IMG/VR virus record: IMGVR_UViG_3300044729_000094
Location: 1 to 31,566 of that record
Strand: one strand, 5' to 3'
Source: a virus
Length of the DNA stretch: 31,566 nt
In this document: positions 12,827 to 21,113 of the stretch, one piece after another
How positions within the stretch are numbered: the stretch's first letter is position 1
Layout of the letters: the number at the start of each line of letters is the position of its first letter
Position numbers and translations under genes: made by a program
Notes under the pieces: model-generated
What the model was told of the DNA's origin: nothing
What the model saw: the letters and a program-made list of their open reading frames with translations, nothing else
Databases searched by the model: none

Positions 12827-13336
12827 TTATGAGTTTTTAATTCCATAAAGTTCAGCACTTGAATTAGTAACCCATTTATTTCCTGGTGAGTTATGAGAAG
12901 TTAATGAAATACTGGTTACTGCGGCTTGGCTTTCAAATAAAAATGCAACTACGCTCATATAAACTGCTGGGCTATTTACACTATTATTTGCATTAGTATC
13001 TATATTTATGACTTTGTAATTAGAACCGCTATAATTTGGAATATAAATTTCAGTTGTTCCAAAAGTATTTGCCTGACTACTTGGATACGGACTCCATATA
13101 GTATAAGAATTATCTGCACCGCTACCTCTTGATACAGAACCGTTATACATACCCCAGTTTATTTGTCTATAAGCGCCACCAGCGTTTATATTTACCGTGC
13201 CCCAAACTTGTCCGTCATTACGAGGTGCAAATTTAAGAACTAAATCAGTAAAAGTTTGTGGAATAGATGTAAATACAATAGGACTTATACTGCTACTTGC
13301 GGTATAACTTGCTATTAGTTCGTATGTAGTTGCCAT
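12827..13336 (-). CDS. Fibre/decoration paralogue 1, 169 aa
   Basis: The protein is a single beta-rich module: it starts MATTYELIASYTASSSISPI, has FTSIPQTFTDLVLKF near residue 22, and ends LYGIKNS. The same framing motifs (SIPQT-hydrophobic run and a terminal LYGIK) occur in the next two genes upstream. It lies within the tail-fibre cassette and probably forms part of the fibre or a removable receptor-binding unit. No enzymatic motif is seen. Confidence 0.7.
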   Translation of the reverse strand: MATTYELIASYTASSSISPIVFTSIPQTFTDLVLKFAPRNDGQVWGTVNINAGGAYRQINWGMYNGSVSRGSGADNSYTIWSPYPSSQANTFGTTEIYIPNYSGSNYKVINIDTNANNSVNSPAVYMSVVAFLFESQAAVTSISLTSHNSPGNKWVTNSSAELYGIKNS

Positions 13337-13855
13337 TTATGCCGCCTTAATTCCATAAAGAGTAGCAGTTGAACCTATTAGCCAATAGCGACCATCAGTA
13401 AAACTAAGGGTCATTGAAGTTATTGGGTCTAATTTAGAATATGTGCATACACAAGCAGAAACCCAATCTCTTGGATCATTGGTTCTTCCAATTAAACTTT
13501 TTTGCGTTGTATTGTTTGTGTAGTTGAGAATATTCCAATAACCCATACCGTAGTCAATAGCGTTTTGATTACCACCAGGAAAAACACCAGGGCGCAAACT
13601 TGATTGGTTAAAATCTCTACCAGCAATTTGTTCACCAGGAGTTACAACTAATCTAATTAATTGATAACTAGCGGTTGCATCATTATTAAACCAAATCCAC
13701 ATTTCATTACTGGTTACTGGGTGAGTAGTTCTTGCTGTGGTTATTAAAACTAAATCAGTATAAGTTTGTGGTATTGAGTTAAAATAAACATAACCCGTTG
13801 AAGTATTGGGAACTGTGTAAGTTGCTATTGGTTCATAAGTTGGACCTGCTGGCAT
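13337..13855 (-). CDS. Fibre/decoration paralogue 2, 172 aa
   Basis: This is the second copy of the module: it begins MPAGPTYEPIATYTVPNTST, continues with FNSIPQTYTDLVLITTAR and ends LYGIKAA. The middle has diverged strongly from paralogue 1, with loops rich in Asn, Trp and Arg, as expected for surfaces under selection for binding. It abuts paralogue 1 with no gap and follows paralogue 3 by one base. A role in host recognition is inferred. Confidence 0.7.
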   Translation of the reverse strand: MPAGPTYEPIATYTVPNTSTGYVYFNSIPQTYTDLVLITTARTTHPVTSNEMWIWFNNDATASYQLIRLVVTPGEQIAGRDFNQSSLRPGVFPGGNQNAIDYGMGYWNILNYTNNTTQKSLIGRTNDPRDWVSACVCTYSKLDPITSMTLSFTDGRYWLIGSTATLYGIKAA

Positions 13856-13856
13856 T

Positions 13857-14684
13857 TTACGCTCCCTTAATTCCGTATAAAGCCCAACTACTGTTTGCAG
13901 AAGGGTAATTAAAATTACAAGTAATTTGAATAGAAGTTATAGCAACAGGTGTGTCATACCATAATCCACCAGTATATTCTAAGCATCCTGCACTGGTGTT
14001 GGCAAAGCCTATCCAACCTCTAACAGTTTTATTTTGCGTAGTAGATGTGTAATTTAAGATGTCGTAAACGGCGACAGACGGAACATTTGCGCCTTGTCCG
14101 CCTGTGCCTGCTTGTGTACCAAGGAGAATAGAGTTATATGAACCGCCATAATTGTAAGCAAAAAGAGTTGATGTGTTAGCAAAACCTTGTGAATAAAAAT
14201 TAGTGCTAGCGGTTACGCCATTAAATTTCATGTAAGCAAAGTCAGAAGAACCACCAGTTGAAGCACCATAAATTCTTAATTGTAGGTGTTTGTAAGTTTG
14301 TGGAATAGATGTAAACGATACTGCTTGGCTTGAACCAGTAGGAATAAATGTTGCTATTGAAGCAAAAGCAGTAGGAGAAACTGGTGTGACTGAGTTAGAT
14401 GATGCACTTGCCGCACTTGATACACCGTAGTTAGTTGTTCCAACTACTGTAAATGTGTAGGCAGTTCCAGTAGTTAAACCTGTAACTGTGATTGGTGATG
14501 AAGATGCTGTGCCAGTAAAACCACCAGGGCTAGATGTTGCGGTGTAAGTAATTGTGCCTTTACCAATATAAGAAGAAGCAGTAAAAGCAACTGAGGCTGT
14601 TGTATCACTAGCGCTTGTTGCTGTTCCAATTGTCGGTGCGGTTGGTTGCATACCTCCGCTTAACGATCCCAGTAAAATTGCCAT
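13857..14684 (-). CDS. Fibre paralogue 3 with N-terminal fibronectin III-like domain
   Basis: The start at 14684 (TAATG overlap) gives 275 residues. After MAILLGSLSGGMQPTAPTIG comes a fibronectin type III-like domain to about residue 103, marked by ASDTTASVAFTASSY, PITVTGLTTGTAYTFTV and VTPV. The rest is the same module as the two genes downstream (FTSIPQTYKHLQLRIYGA near its start, LYGIKGA at the end). It thus appears to be the long form of a family of three. An upstream ATG at 14714 is possible but has no better context. Confidence 0.75.
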   Translation of the reverse strand: MAILLGSLSGGMQPTAPTIGTATSASDTTASVAFTASSYIGKGTITYTATSSPGGFTGTASSSPITVTGLTTGTAYTFTVVGTTNYGVSSAASASSNSVTPVSPTAFASIATFIPTGSSQAVSFTSIPQTYKHLQLRIYGASTGGSSDFAYMKFNGVTASTNFYSQGFANTSTLFAYNYGGSYNSILLGTQAGTGGQGANVPSVAVYDILNYTSTTQNKTVRGWIGFANTSAGCLEYTGGLWYDTPVAITSIQITCNFNYPSANSSWALYGIKGA

Positions 14685-15301
14685 TAAGCGCTCAAATCTC
14701 CCATAGCAACCCATGTGTCCGTTGCTCTTTTAACTAATGTACAAGATGACCATTGCGCACGCAATTTCAAACCTGGTGTTCCATTCACAGTTACTCCGCC
14801 TGTTGGATTAATAGTTGTTTGGCCTGACCCTGTTTGCAATATTGTAATTACAGTTCCTATTGCAAAAGCCACGCTAGAATCTAAAGGTATTGTTAAATTG
14901 TTTGCTGATGCAACATTCATTTCTACAATATCGCTAGCATCTGTTAAGGCTAAAATATAAGTAGCGGTTTGTGCATTAGTTGCTAATGTAATTATTGGAG
15001 CAGTTAAAGTTTTGTTTGTAAGAACTTGACTACCAGTTAGCGTTGCAACTGTTGAATCAATAGCAATAGTTCCAGTAGAAGTAATTGTTCCGCCTGATAA
15101 ACCTGTACCAGCAGTAATGCTAGATACTGTTCCTGTACCACCAAAATAAGATAAAGAGTTCCAAGCAGATGATCCATTACCAATTTTTGCTTTGTTGGTA
15201 TCGCTTTCATAGCCCCATTCACCTGCGGCTAAAACTGGATTAGTAGAAGTCCACTGAGAGGCTGTTCCTCTGCGTACTTGGATTTGGGTTACTACGGCCA
15301 T
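14684..15301 (-). CDS. Tail fibre protein, 205 aa
   Basis: The N-terminus MAVVTQIQVRRGTASQWTST with PVLAAGEWGYESDTNKAKIGNG is the classic beginning of many phage fibres, the repeat related to the Mtd N-terminal domain. A GTGTVSSITAGTGLSGG beta-helix-like part and a C-terminal domain (ILALTDASDIVEMN ... GVTVNGTPGLKLRAQW) follow. The C-terminal domain recurs in the gene at 15552-16460. It starts in a TAATG overlap with the small gene upstream and ends in a TAATG overlap with paralogue 3. Confidence 0.75.
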   Translation of the reverse strand: MAVVTQIQVRRGTASQWTSTNPVLAAGEWGYESDTNKAKIGNGSSAWNSLSYFGGTGTVSSITAGTGLSGGTITSTGTIAIDSTVATLTGSQVLTNKTLTAPIITLATNAQTATYILALTDASDIVEMNVASANNLTIPLDSSVAFAIGTVITILQTGSGQTTINPTGGVTVNGTPGLKLRAQWSSCTLVKRATDTWVAMGDLSA

Positions 15302-15555
15302 TATGGAGTACCTCCGTTAAAAGTTTGTGTTGCTGTATCGCTAGGGAAACCGCCTTGATATGGGGCAATGCTATCAAATACACCAGCATCTAGTTCATTT
15401 GTAGTTGATGTGCTAACGGCTATCCAGGCAGTACCGTTATAGACCATTAAACCCGTTGTAGTGTTGTAATAAAGATCCCCTTGACGCAAAGTAGGATTAT
15501 TAATGTCCGTTGCGCTTGCAGGTACATTTGTTGGGGTTAAGGCTAATCTACTCAT
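15301..15555 (-). CDS. Small fibre-region protein, 84 aa
   Basis: The 84-residue product MSRLALTPTNVPASATDINN contains QGDLYYNTTTGLMVYNGTAWIAV, the 'GdlyynTtt..l.vyNGt.W' unit found in phage fibres and their adaptors. It is too short for a full fibre and probably acts as an adaptor or stub between two fibre proteins. It overlaps the gene upstream by 4 bases and the next gene by TAATG. Confidence 0.65.
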   Translation of the reverse strand: MSRLALTPTNVPASATDINNPTLRQGDLYYNTTTGLMVYNGTAWIAVSTSTTNELDAGVFDSIAPYQGGFPSDTATQTFNGGTP

Positions 15556-16460
15556 GCGCTTATATCACCCGCTAGCAACCAAACATTTGTTGCAGTTTGA
15601 ATCAAGGTTGCTGTTGAATATTGAGTTCTTAATTTATTTCCAGGAGTAGCGTTAATAGTTACACCGCCCGCTCCTACTACCGTAACTTGTCCTGCGTCAT
15701 ATTGAGATAATGTAATTGTGCCGCCAACAGGAAAATTGACTGAAGAATTTAAAGGTACGGTTAAAGTTACAGGACTAGCGTTGGCTAAAGTTACAAGTTT
15801 TGTAGCCGCATCTGTTAAAACTAATGTGTAAGTTGTTCCCGTTTGTGAATTAATTGCAAATGTTGAGGCTGAAGTTCTGTCTAAAGTTAAAGTTACAGAA
15901 CCGCTAGAACCACCTCCGCTTAAACCTGAACCTGCTACTACCGCAGTAATATCACCTGACACTGGAACATTTGTTGTAACTTCAATGCGTTCATCTGAAA
16001 TATTGCCGCTTGATATAGAAAGAGCGCCAGCAGGAACTGTTACTTCTGCTAAAGCAATTGAGTTAGCGGGTGTTGCAGGTGGCACTGGAATTGCAATTGC
16101 AGTTCCAGCAATAACTTGAAAAATAACATTGTCTAAAGCGCCTGAATAATATGAATCGTTTACAGTCATACACACAAGATCAATGCGTGGGTGTGTAGGG
16201 TTAGCCGTGGTAATTGGTAGATTTACAGTTGCATCATTGTAAGCAACATAAGTTCCCATTTGTGGCTGAGTAGTACCAACAATTGCCGCCCAACCGCTAG
16301 CCACATTTACAGACATGTTTACTGGTGAATTAGCAGTTACCGCCAAAGAGGAAGTATTAATAATTCCAGTGGTTGCCCACAATGCTTGTGTTGTTAAACG
16401 GTCATTTTCCGCAGGGTGAGATCCGTTTTGTAGCCAACTGGGTGGATTATGTAATGTCAT
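15552..16460 (-). CDS. Tail fibre/minor tail protein, 302 aa
   Basis: The N-terminal half MTLHNPPSWLQNGSHPAEND resembles attachment domains of phage fibre or baseplate proteins, including LTTQALWATTGIINTSSLAV and HPRIDLVCMTVNDSYYSG. The linker has SGSGLSGGG-like repeats. The C-terminal domain (LVLTDAATKLVTLAN ... GVTINATPGNKLRTQY) is paralogous to that of the gene at 14684. As it follows the distal tail gene, it probably attaches directly to the baseplate. Confidence 0.72.
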   Translation of the reverse strand: MTLHNPPSWLQNGSHPAENDRLTTQALWATTGIINTSSLAVTANSPVNMSVNVASGWAAIVGTTQPQMGTYVAYNDATVNLPITTANPTHPRIDLVCMTVNDSYYSGALDNVIFQVIAGTAIAIPVPPATPANSIALAEVTVPAGALSISSGNISDERIEVTTNVPVSGDITAVVAGSGLSGGGSSGSVTLTLDRTSASTFAINSQTGTTYTLVLTDAATKLVTLANASPVTLTVPLNSSVNFPVGGTITLSQYDAGQVTVVGAGGVTINATPGNKLRTQYSTATLIQTATNVWLLAGDISA

Positions 16461-16467
16461 TTCTCTC

Positions 16468-17334
16468 CTAAATGTAAGCGGAATACCAGGTAATAGTAGC
16501 CTGAGTTTGGTTAATCACGGTGCTTCCAGGATCACCTGTTAGCGTGAATTCAGAGTTGCCTGGGGGAGCGGCAAACCAAGTTCCTGATGCTAATAAATTA
16601 CGGGCAGGATCACCGTTTAATGTGATTAGTTTATTGTAAAGATCAACTACAAGAGTGTCCGCGTTGGTTAAAGTGCAGTTGAATTCTAATGAATTACCAG
16701 TTGTTAAATTTCCTAGTATTGGATCAACAATAGGTCCAACTAAAGTGATGGTTGGATAGGTAGTAGCCCAACCTAAATTGTTTACTGTGGTGGTAATAAC
16801 CGCAGTAGATGGATCATAAACAAGGTTGTAAACGCGGTTATAGGTACGGCCAGTAGGAGGCAAATATGCAAGCGTGGCTGTTTGCAAGTTGTTGTTGTAA
16901 TAATTTGGATCAGGACAAAAGAATTGAACTTGGCTTGTAATGTATCCATAGGTGTAATTAGGGTCAATACTTGTATTGAATTGACGCACGCGAGCATCAA
17001 TAAATTGTTCTTGCACTACTTGGGAAGGCAATTTAAAATATAAAGGAGTAGTGCCTTGTTGTTGAGGTAATAGTGTGGACTGAATTGTGTTCAAATTTGT
17101 TTGAGCAGAGTTATTACCTTCTCCAAAAGTATTGAACAAAATAGTTATATTACGGCCAGCCAAGAAATCTCTACCTGTAAACATACCATCTGCGTATCCA
17201 CGGTTATCATCTTGATTTCTAATACCTGGAAGGCTCTCTAATCCATCAACGCTAAGTATTTGATAAGGAGAATTAGCACCACCAAAAGTTAATCCATTAA
17301 ATGAAAAAGAATATATTTGGGTTAAGACTGTCAT
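16468..17334 (-). CDS. Distal tail protein (Dit)
   Basis: Dit forms the hexameric ring at the end of the tail tube and carries fibres. The 288-residue protein has the usual N-terminal domain (FNGLTFGGANSPYQILSVDG, LPGIRNQDDNRGYADGMFTG, GRNITILFNTFG). A C-terminal domain with SQVQFFCPDPNYYNN and later beta strands (FNCTLTNADTLVVDLYNKL) follows, typical of actinophage Dit-like minor tail proteins. It sits straight after the tape measure with a TAATG overlap, the expected position. Confidence 0.82.
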   Translation of the reverse strand: MTVLTQIYSFSFNGLTFGGANSPYQILSVDGLESLPGIRNQDDNRGYADGMFTGRDFLAGRNITILFNTFGEGNNSAQTNLNTIQSTLLPQQQGTTPLYFKLPSQVVQEQFIDARVRQFNTSIDPNYTYGYITSQVQFFCPDPNYYNNNLQTATLAYLPPTGRTYNRVYNLVYDPSTAVITTTVNNLGWATTYPTITLVGPIVDPILGNLTTGNSLEFNCTLTNADTLVVDLYNKLITLNGDPARNLLASGTWFAAPPGNSEFTLTGDPGSTVINQTQATITWYSAYI

Positions 17335-20066
17335 TATTTAGCCGCCATTGGATTACCTGATCCGTAAGTAAAATTAGATTTAGGTTTAGGCGCAGTTACA
17401 ACAACTGGTGATTTAGGATTACCAGCACCATAAGTAAAATTAGATGTAGGAACAATAGCCGCTCCATATTTAATACCGCTTACAGCCGCTTGGCTTACCG
17501 TATTAGGATTTGGTGGCGTGCTTGAATTAAAAGCATTGTTTACTGTTATTGAACTTGATGGACCGTAAGGAGTATTACCAACGCCGCCGTTAGAATTAAA
17601 TGGTCCGCTAGTTACATAAGGAGAAACAGTAGCACTAGCCATAGATGCCGCCGCCGCTTGCGCCGCGCTAATAGCCGCAATTAATGCCATAGTTTCTCTT
17701 AACTTAGCCTGTAAATCATCTAATTTCTTTTGTGTGGCTTTGTTAATTTCATCAATAGCCTTTTCATATTCTTTTTGAGCCTTTAATAAAGCATCAGTTA
17801 AATCTTTTTGTGCTTCAGCAAGTGCTTCATCTCTAACTATTTTTGCTTCAGTCATGGCTTCTGAGTAAGCCTTATTAGCCTCTGCCATGCTTTGCAATAG
17901 TTCAGCATCTACTTCTGCTAAAGAGTTTTTAAGATCTATTGCTACTTGTGAATAAGCGGTGCGTAATTCATCAGTTGCCAACTTACCGCCAGCGTTCATA
18001 GTTGTTGCTAGTGCATCTAATCCAGTTCTTGATGTTGTATCAACAGCGCTCCACAAATCTTGTAATTCTTTTGTGGCTTCAGGGCTAGCCGCTTTTAAAG
18101 CATCAGCAATTTTGTTGCCAATCTCAGGACCGTTTTTAACTACTTCCTCAATAAATACTTGACTGTAACCTTTACCAGCAAGATCTGCGGCGTTTTCTTG
18201 TAGTTTTTTAGCACCAGTTAAACTTGCTTTAAGTTTAGTAATTAATCCGCCAGCATCAGAACCTGTACCAAAAGCCTCAGTTAAATTAAATGATGTCTTA
18301 GATGCAAAGGCTGAACGCAAACGGTCAATAGATTGTTGCAAAATGGAGCGTTCTTTTTCTGCGGCAGATTTAACTAAATCAGATCTTTTTTCTGCGGCAA
18401 CTTTTTGTATATCTGTAATTCTTTCTTGTTTTTCTTTTTCTATTTCTACAATTTTTTTATTGTAAGATTTAGTAATATCTAATACGCGTTCATCATAACG
18501 CTTGTGTAATTCAAATTGTTTGTCCTGGTAATCTTTTAATTCTTCAGCCTTTTTCTCAGCCGCCTCAGCAGTTACTTCATTCATTTGGGCATAAATTTCT
18601 TTTACATCTTTCATATACCCATCAATTTTCTTTTTATCAGCCGCACTTATTCCGCCGCCTTTGCCCGCGCCGCCAGTAGTTGTACCTTTTACTGCTGTAT
18701 CAACTGACTTAGCAGATTTGTCAGCCTGCTTACCCAATTTATCTAGATTAGAGGCTAATTCTTTAGCCTTTCTAGCCGCTCCGTCAGCAAAATCAGATAT
18801 GCCGTTTAGCCCTTTGTTCATAATATCTAGACCAGCCTTGGCGTATTTACCAACACCAGGAAGATGTGAAAGAGCAGATAACAAAGCACGCAATGGACCT
18901 GTTGCTACTTTCATAATGCCTTCAAATACTTTACCGATCATAGGCACAATAGATGCAAACGCCATTAAACCTGCTTTGCCAGTAGCAATAACAGCATTTC
19001 TAAACGCTTCATTTGATTTAAATAATCTAACTAAACCTACGGCTACCAAACCAATAGCGGTAGCAATAGCCACCATAGGGTTCACTTTCATAACAGCATT
19101 AAATGCCATTTGTGCAATCTTGGCCGCATTAACAGCAAGTGTGTACGCACCCCAAGCGGCAGTAAAAGTGGCTAAGGCAATAACAAATACTTTTACATCA
19201 TCTTTATTTTTGGCAAGAAAATTACCAAACTTTTCTAATCCACTAATAATAGGTTTCAACACTAACAATAAACCTTGAAATACAGGTAACAATCCAGCAC
19301 CCAATGCGGCTTTAGCGTTTTCCATTTTGGCTTGCAATATTTTCATGGTGTTAGCAGTGCCGTCAGCAGTTCTTGCAAAGTCACCTTGTGCTAATGCTGA
19401 GTCTTTCATAGCCAATGAGAAAGCCGCTTGTGCCTTAATTGCAGGTGGTAATACACCGCTTGTAGTCTTAATCAAACCCATACTCATGGCTTCTTCTTTT
19501 AATCTAACTTCAGATAAAGCAATACCAAATTTCTTTAGTGGTTCTGTTTCACCTGACAAACCTGAGCGTAATGCTAGTAACGCATCATCAACAGATGTGT
19601 TGTTAAAAGAGGCCATATCAGATGCCAACTGCACAAGGCTAGTGGACATTTTTGTAGCGCTATCTTGACCAATACCAAATGCTTGGAATAAGTTTCCGTA
19701 AGTACCAGCCGCTTCAATAGTTTTTTGTTTTGATAAACCCATAGCCTCAGCAGATGTATTTGCCCATTTTTCAACAGCCTGTGCGTTTTCACCAAAGACC
19801 ACATTCATCTTAGATAAAGATTCATTCATATTGCTTGCCGCTAATATGGTGTCTTTACCAAATTTAACTATTGCTGTACCAGCAAATGCAACACCCATGG
19901 TTGCACCTACTTGTTTGATTTTTGTAATAAAACTAGACATACCTGTTGATGCAGTTTTTACACTGTCATCTACGCCTTTAATTGCATTTGTAGCCTGGGT
20001 CAAACCAGCCTTTAAATCATTAACATCTGCTTGTAATTTAATTACTAGGGGGTCAATTGTTGCCAC
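17334..20066 (-). CDS. Tail tape measure protein, 910 aa
   Basis: The largest gene encodes a 910-residue tape measure: an N-terminal coiled-coil region (LVIKLQADVNDLKAGLTQATNAIKGVDD), a conserved AAGTYGNLFQAFGIGQ segment near residue 120, hydrophobic membrane-like stretches (VFVIALATFTAAWGAYTLAV, MVAIATAIGLVAVGLVRL) and long coiled coils rich in Lys and Glu. The C-terminus has two copies of SNFTYG(A/S)GNP. By the usual length rule a tail of roughly 130-140 nm is expected. The start is GTG at 20066 after GAGGGG. It follows the chaperones and the gp10-like gene. Confidence 0.93.
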   Translation of the reverse strand: MATIDPLVIKLQADVNDLKAGLTQATNAIKGVDDSVKTASTGMSSFITKIKQVGATMGVAFAGTAIVKFGKDTILAASNMNESLSKMNVVFGENAQAVEKWANTSAEAMGLSKQKTIEAAGTYGNLFQAFGIGQDSATKMSTSLVQLASDMASFNNTSVDDALLALRSGLSGETEPLKKFGIALSEVRLKEEAMSMGLIKTTSGVLPPAIKAQAAFSLAMKDSALAQGDFARTADGTANTMKILQAKMENAKAALGAGLLPVFQGLLLVLKPIISGLEKFGNFLAKNKDDVKVFVIALATFTAAWGAYTLAVNAAKIAQMAFNAVMKVNPMVAIATAIGLVAVGLVRLFKSNEAFRNAVIATGKAGLMAFASIVPMIGKVFEGIMKVATGPLRALLSALSHLPGVGKYAKAGLDIMNKGLNGISDFADGAARKAKELASNLDKLGKQADKSAKSVDTAVKGTTTGGAGKGGGISAADKKKIDGYMKDVKEIYAQMNEVTAEAAEKKAEELKDYQDKQFELHKRYDERVLDITKSYNKKIVEIEKEKQERITDIQKVAAEKRSDLVKSAAEKERSILQQSIDRLRSAFASKTSFNLTEAFGTGSDAGGLITKLKASLTGAKKLQENAADLAGKGYSQVFIEEVVKNGPEIGNKIADALKAASPEATKELQDLWSAVDTTSRTGLDALATTMNAGGKLATDELRTAYSQVAIDLKNSLAEVDAELLQSMAEANKAYSEAMTEAKIVRDEALAEAQKDLTDALLKAQKEYEKAIDEINKATQKKLDDLQAKLRETMALIAAISAAQAAAASMASATVSPYVTSGPFNSNGGVGNTPYGPSSSITVNNAFNSSTPPNPNTVSQAAVSGIKYGAAIVPTSNFTYGAGNPKSPVVVTAPKPKSNFTYGSGNPMAAK
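17350..17444 (-). repeat. Direct repeat at the 3' end of the tape measure gene
   Basis: Two 29-base copies, at 17350-17378 and 17416-17444, differ at a few positions and encode SNFTYG(A/S)GNP twice. The spacing of 66 bases is a multiple of three, so the repeat is at the protein level. Confidence 0.8.
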
Positions 20067-20067
20067 T

Positions 20068-20544
20068 TTATCCCCTCAATTTCTCTTTGATAGCAGTTAC
20101 AAATACACGCTGAACTGTACCGTTTCTAATCATCATTAGAGCGGCAGGTTCTAAGTATGGATATTTTACACTTGGATTCTGCGGTAAGCCTTGTTCAACG
20201 GCGCGGGCATAAACCATTGATGCGCCAATCTCTGCAATGTAAGTGCCAAACCCTGTACGGGTAGTTGTATGTATAGATCTTTTCAAATTACCTGTGACCG
20301 TATTTGGTCCAGTTCCACCAATGTGACGGGGTGGTGTAATTCTTAACCAGGCGTTACCTGTCTTTTTACTTATTCTTTTTTCATAAGATCTTGTGCCTTG
20401 AAAGTTTAATTTAGCCTGGCGTTCTATAACTAGACCAGCACGCATAATTCCAATTTGCACACCTTGTTCAATTGCTTGGCCCGTGACTTTAAAATCTTTT
20501 AGGACTTCATCAAGATTCTTAAATACAAAAGCACCGCCAGCCAT
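20068..20544 (-). CDS. HK97 gp10-like head-tail/minor tail protein, 158 aa
   Basis: The product MAGGAFVFKNLDEVLKDFKV carries the gp10-type pattern: an N-terminal helix, RAGLVIERQAKLNF, a TGNLKRSIHTTTR segment, IGASMVYARAVEQG and a PYLEPAA motif. Such proteins act in tail completion or head-tail joining. The start is taken at ATG 20544, sharing a base with the frameshift product's TGA. It lies between the chaperones and the tape measure, later than usual. One base separates it from the next start. Confidence 0.8.
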   Translation of the reverse strand: MAGGAFVFKNLDEVLKDFKVTGQAIEQGVQIGIMRAGLVIERQAKLNFQGTRSYEKRISKKTGNAWLRITPPRHIGGTGPNTVTGNLKRSIHTTTRTGFGTYIAEIGASMVYARAVEQGLPQNPSVKYPYLEPAALMMIRNGTVQRVFVTAIKEKLRG

Positions 20545-21097
20545 CAACCATTAGCCCTTTCAGCCTTTACCTGCTCAACAACTGTTGCAATTGCTAACAG
20601 CCAATCCACTGTTCCAGCAGGGAGGTTATCTACCTGTTCAGGTGTCCAACCAAATTTATCTGCCATGAAATAGTAGTTCCATTGCTCATCAGGAAAGTCA
20701 AACGCCTCATGGCGCTCGCCACCCTCTAACAGCCATTTTAGCCGTTGGAGTTGGCGGTAATCGCTTTTGGGTTTGCCTCATTCTCAGGCGTATCTGACAG
20801 GCTTGGGAATAACGCTTTCTGAATTTCTTTTGTTTTTTCTACCAACGCATCAAAGTCAGCAATAGAAAGTTCTTCTAGGCTTTCTTTCTTGGTCATTGGT
20901 ACTGGTAAATCAAAACTCCACTCAACTACTAGCATCTGAATTAATGTTTCAGTCATGGCTAGTGCCTTGTTTAATTCGCTATCGGTTTCTTTATCTACTG
21001 TTTTGTACAGCATTTTGCGATCCTTGTAACGGATTGTATTTTCATCACGCAAGGTTACGGTTGCACCTGACGGTAGTGTTATTTTCTTTTCTGACAT
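20544..21097 (-). CDS. Tail assembly chaperone, long form made by -1 frameshift
   Basis: The short form ends at 20738 (119 residues). Ribosomes slipping back one base on CCCAAAA (20765-20771; codons CCA AAA become CCC AAA) continue through SDYRQLQRLKWLLEGG to a TGA at 20544-20546, giving 184 residues. The extension (FDFPDEQWNYYFMADKFGWT, then VDWLLAIATVVEQVKAERANG) has normal protein-like composition. This matches the lambda gpG/gpGT strategy, where both forms assist tail tube assembly before the tape measure. A GGCGAGCGCC stem lies about 40 bases beyond the slip site. AGGAGG precedes the ATG. Confidence 0.88.
20738..21097 (-). CDS. Tail assembly chaperone, short form (gpG-like), 119 aa
   Basis: The unshifted product MSEKKITLPSGATVTLRDEN is a tail assembly chaperone: a short beta start, NTIRYKDRKMLYKTVDKETD, a helix (ELNKALAMTETLIQMLVVEW), MTKKESLEELSIADFDALVEKT and an acidic tail SDTPENEANPK. 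It sits between the tail tube and tape measure genes. The 5' leader contains a structured element (21114-21196) that could control its translation. The extended form is given separately. Confidence 0.85.
   Translation of the reverse strand: MSEKKITLPSGATVTLRDENTIRYKDRKMLYKTVDKETDSELNKALAMTETLIQMLVVEWSFDLPVPMTKKESLEELSIADFDALVEKTKEIQKALFPSLSDTPENEANPKAITANSNG
20765..20771 (-). other. -1 ribosomal slippery heptamer C CCA AAA
   Basis: On the minus strand CCCAAAA fits X XXY YYZ in the correct frame for the short chaperone, 27 bases before its stop. The -1 frame is open from here to 20544. Confidence 0.88.
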
Positions 21098-21113
21098 TAT
21101 GCCTCCTAGTTAA

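Noticed and set aside
18661-19278. Long plus-strand open frame (205 codons) inside the tape measure gene
   Set aside because: It is antisense to a well-supported coding region, has no ribosome-binding site or coupling, and its Ala/Pro/Leu-rich composition is that of a mirror of the coiled-coil gene.
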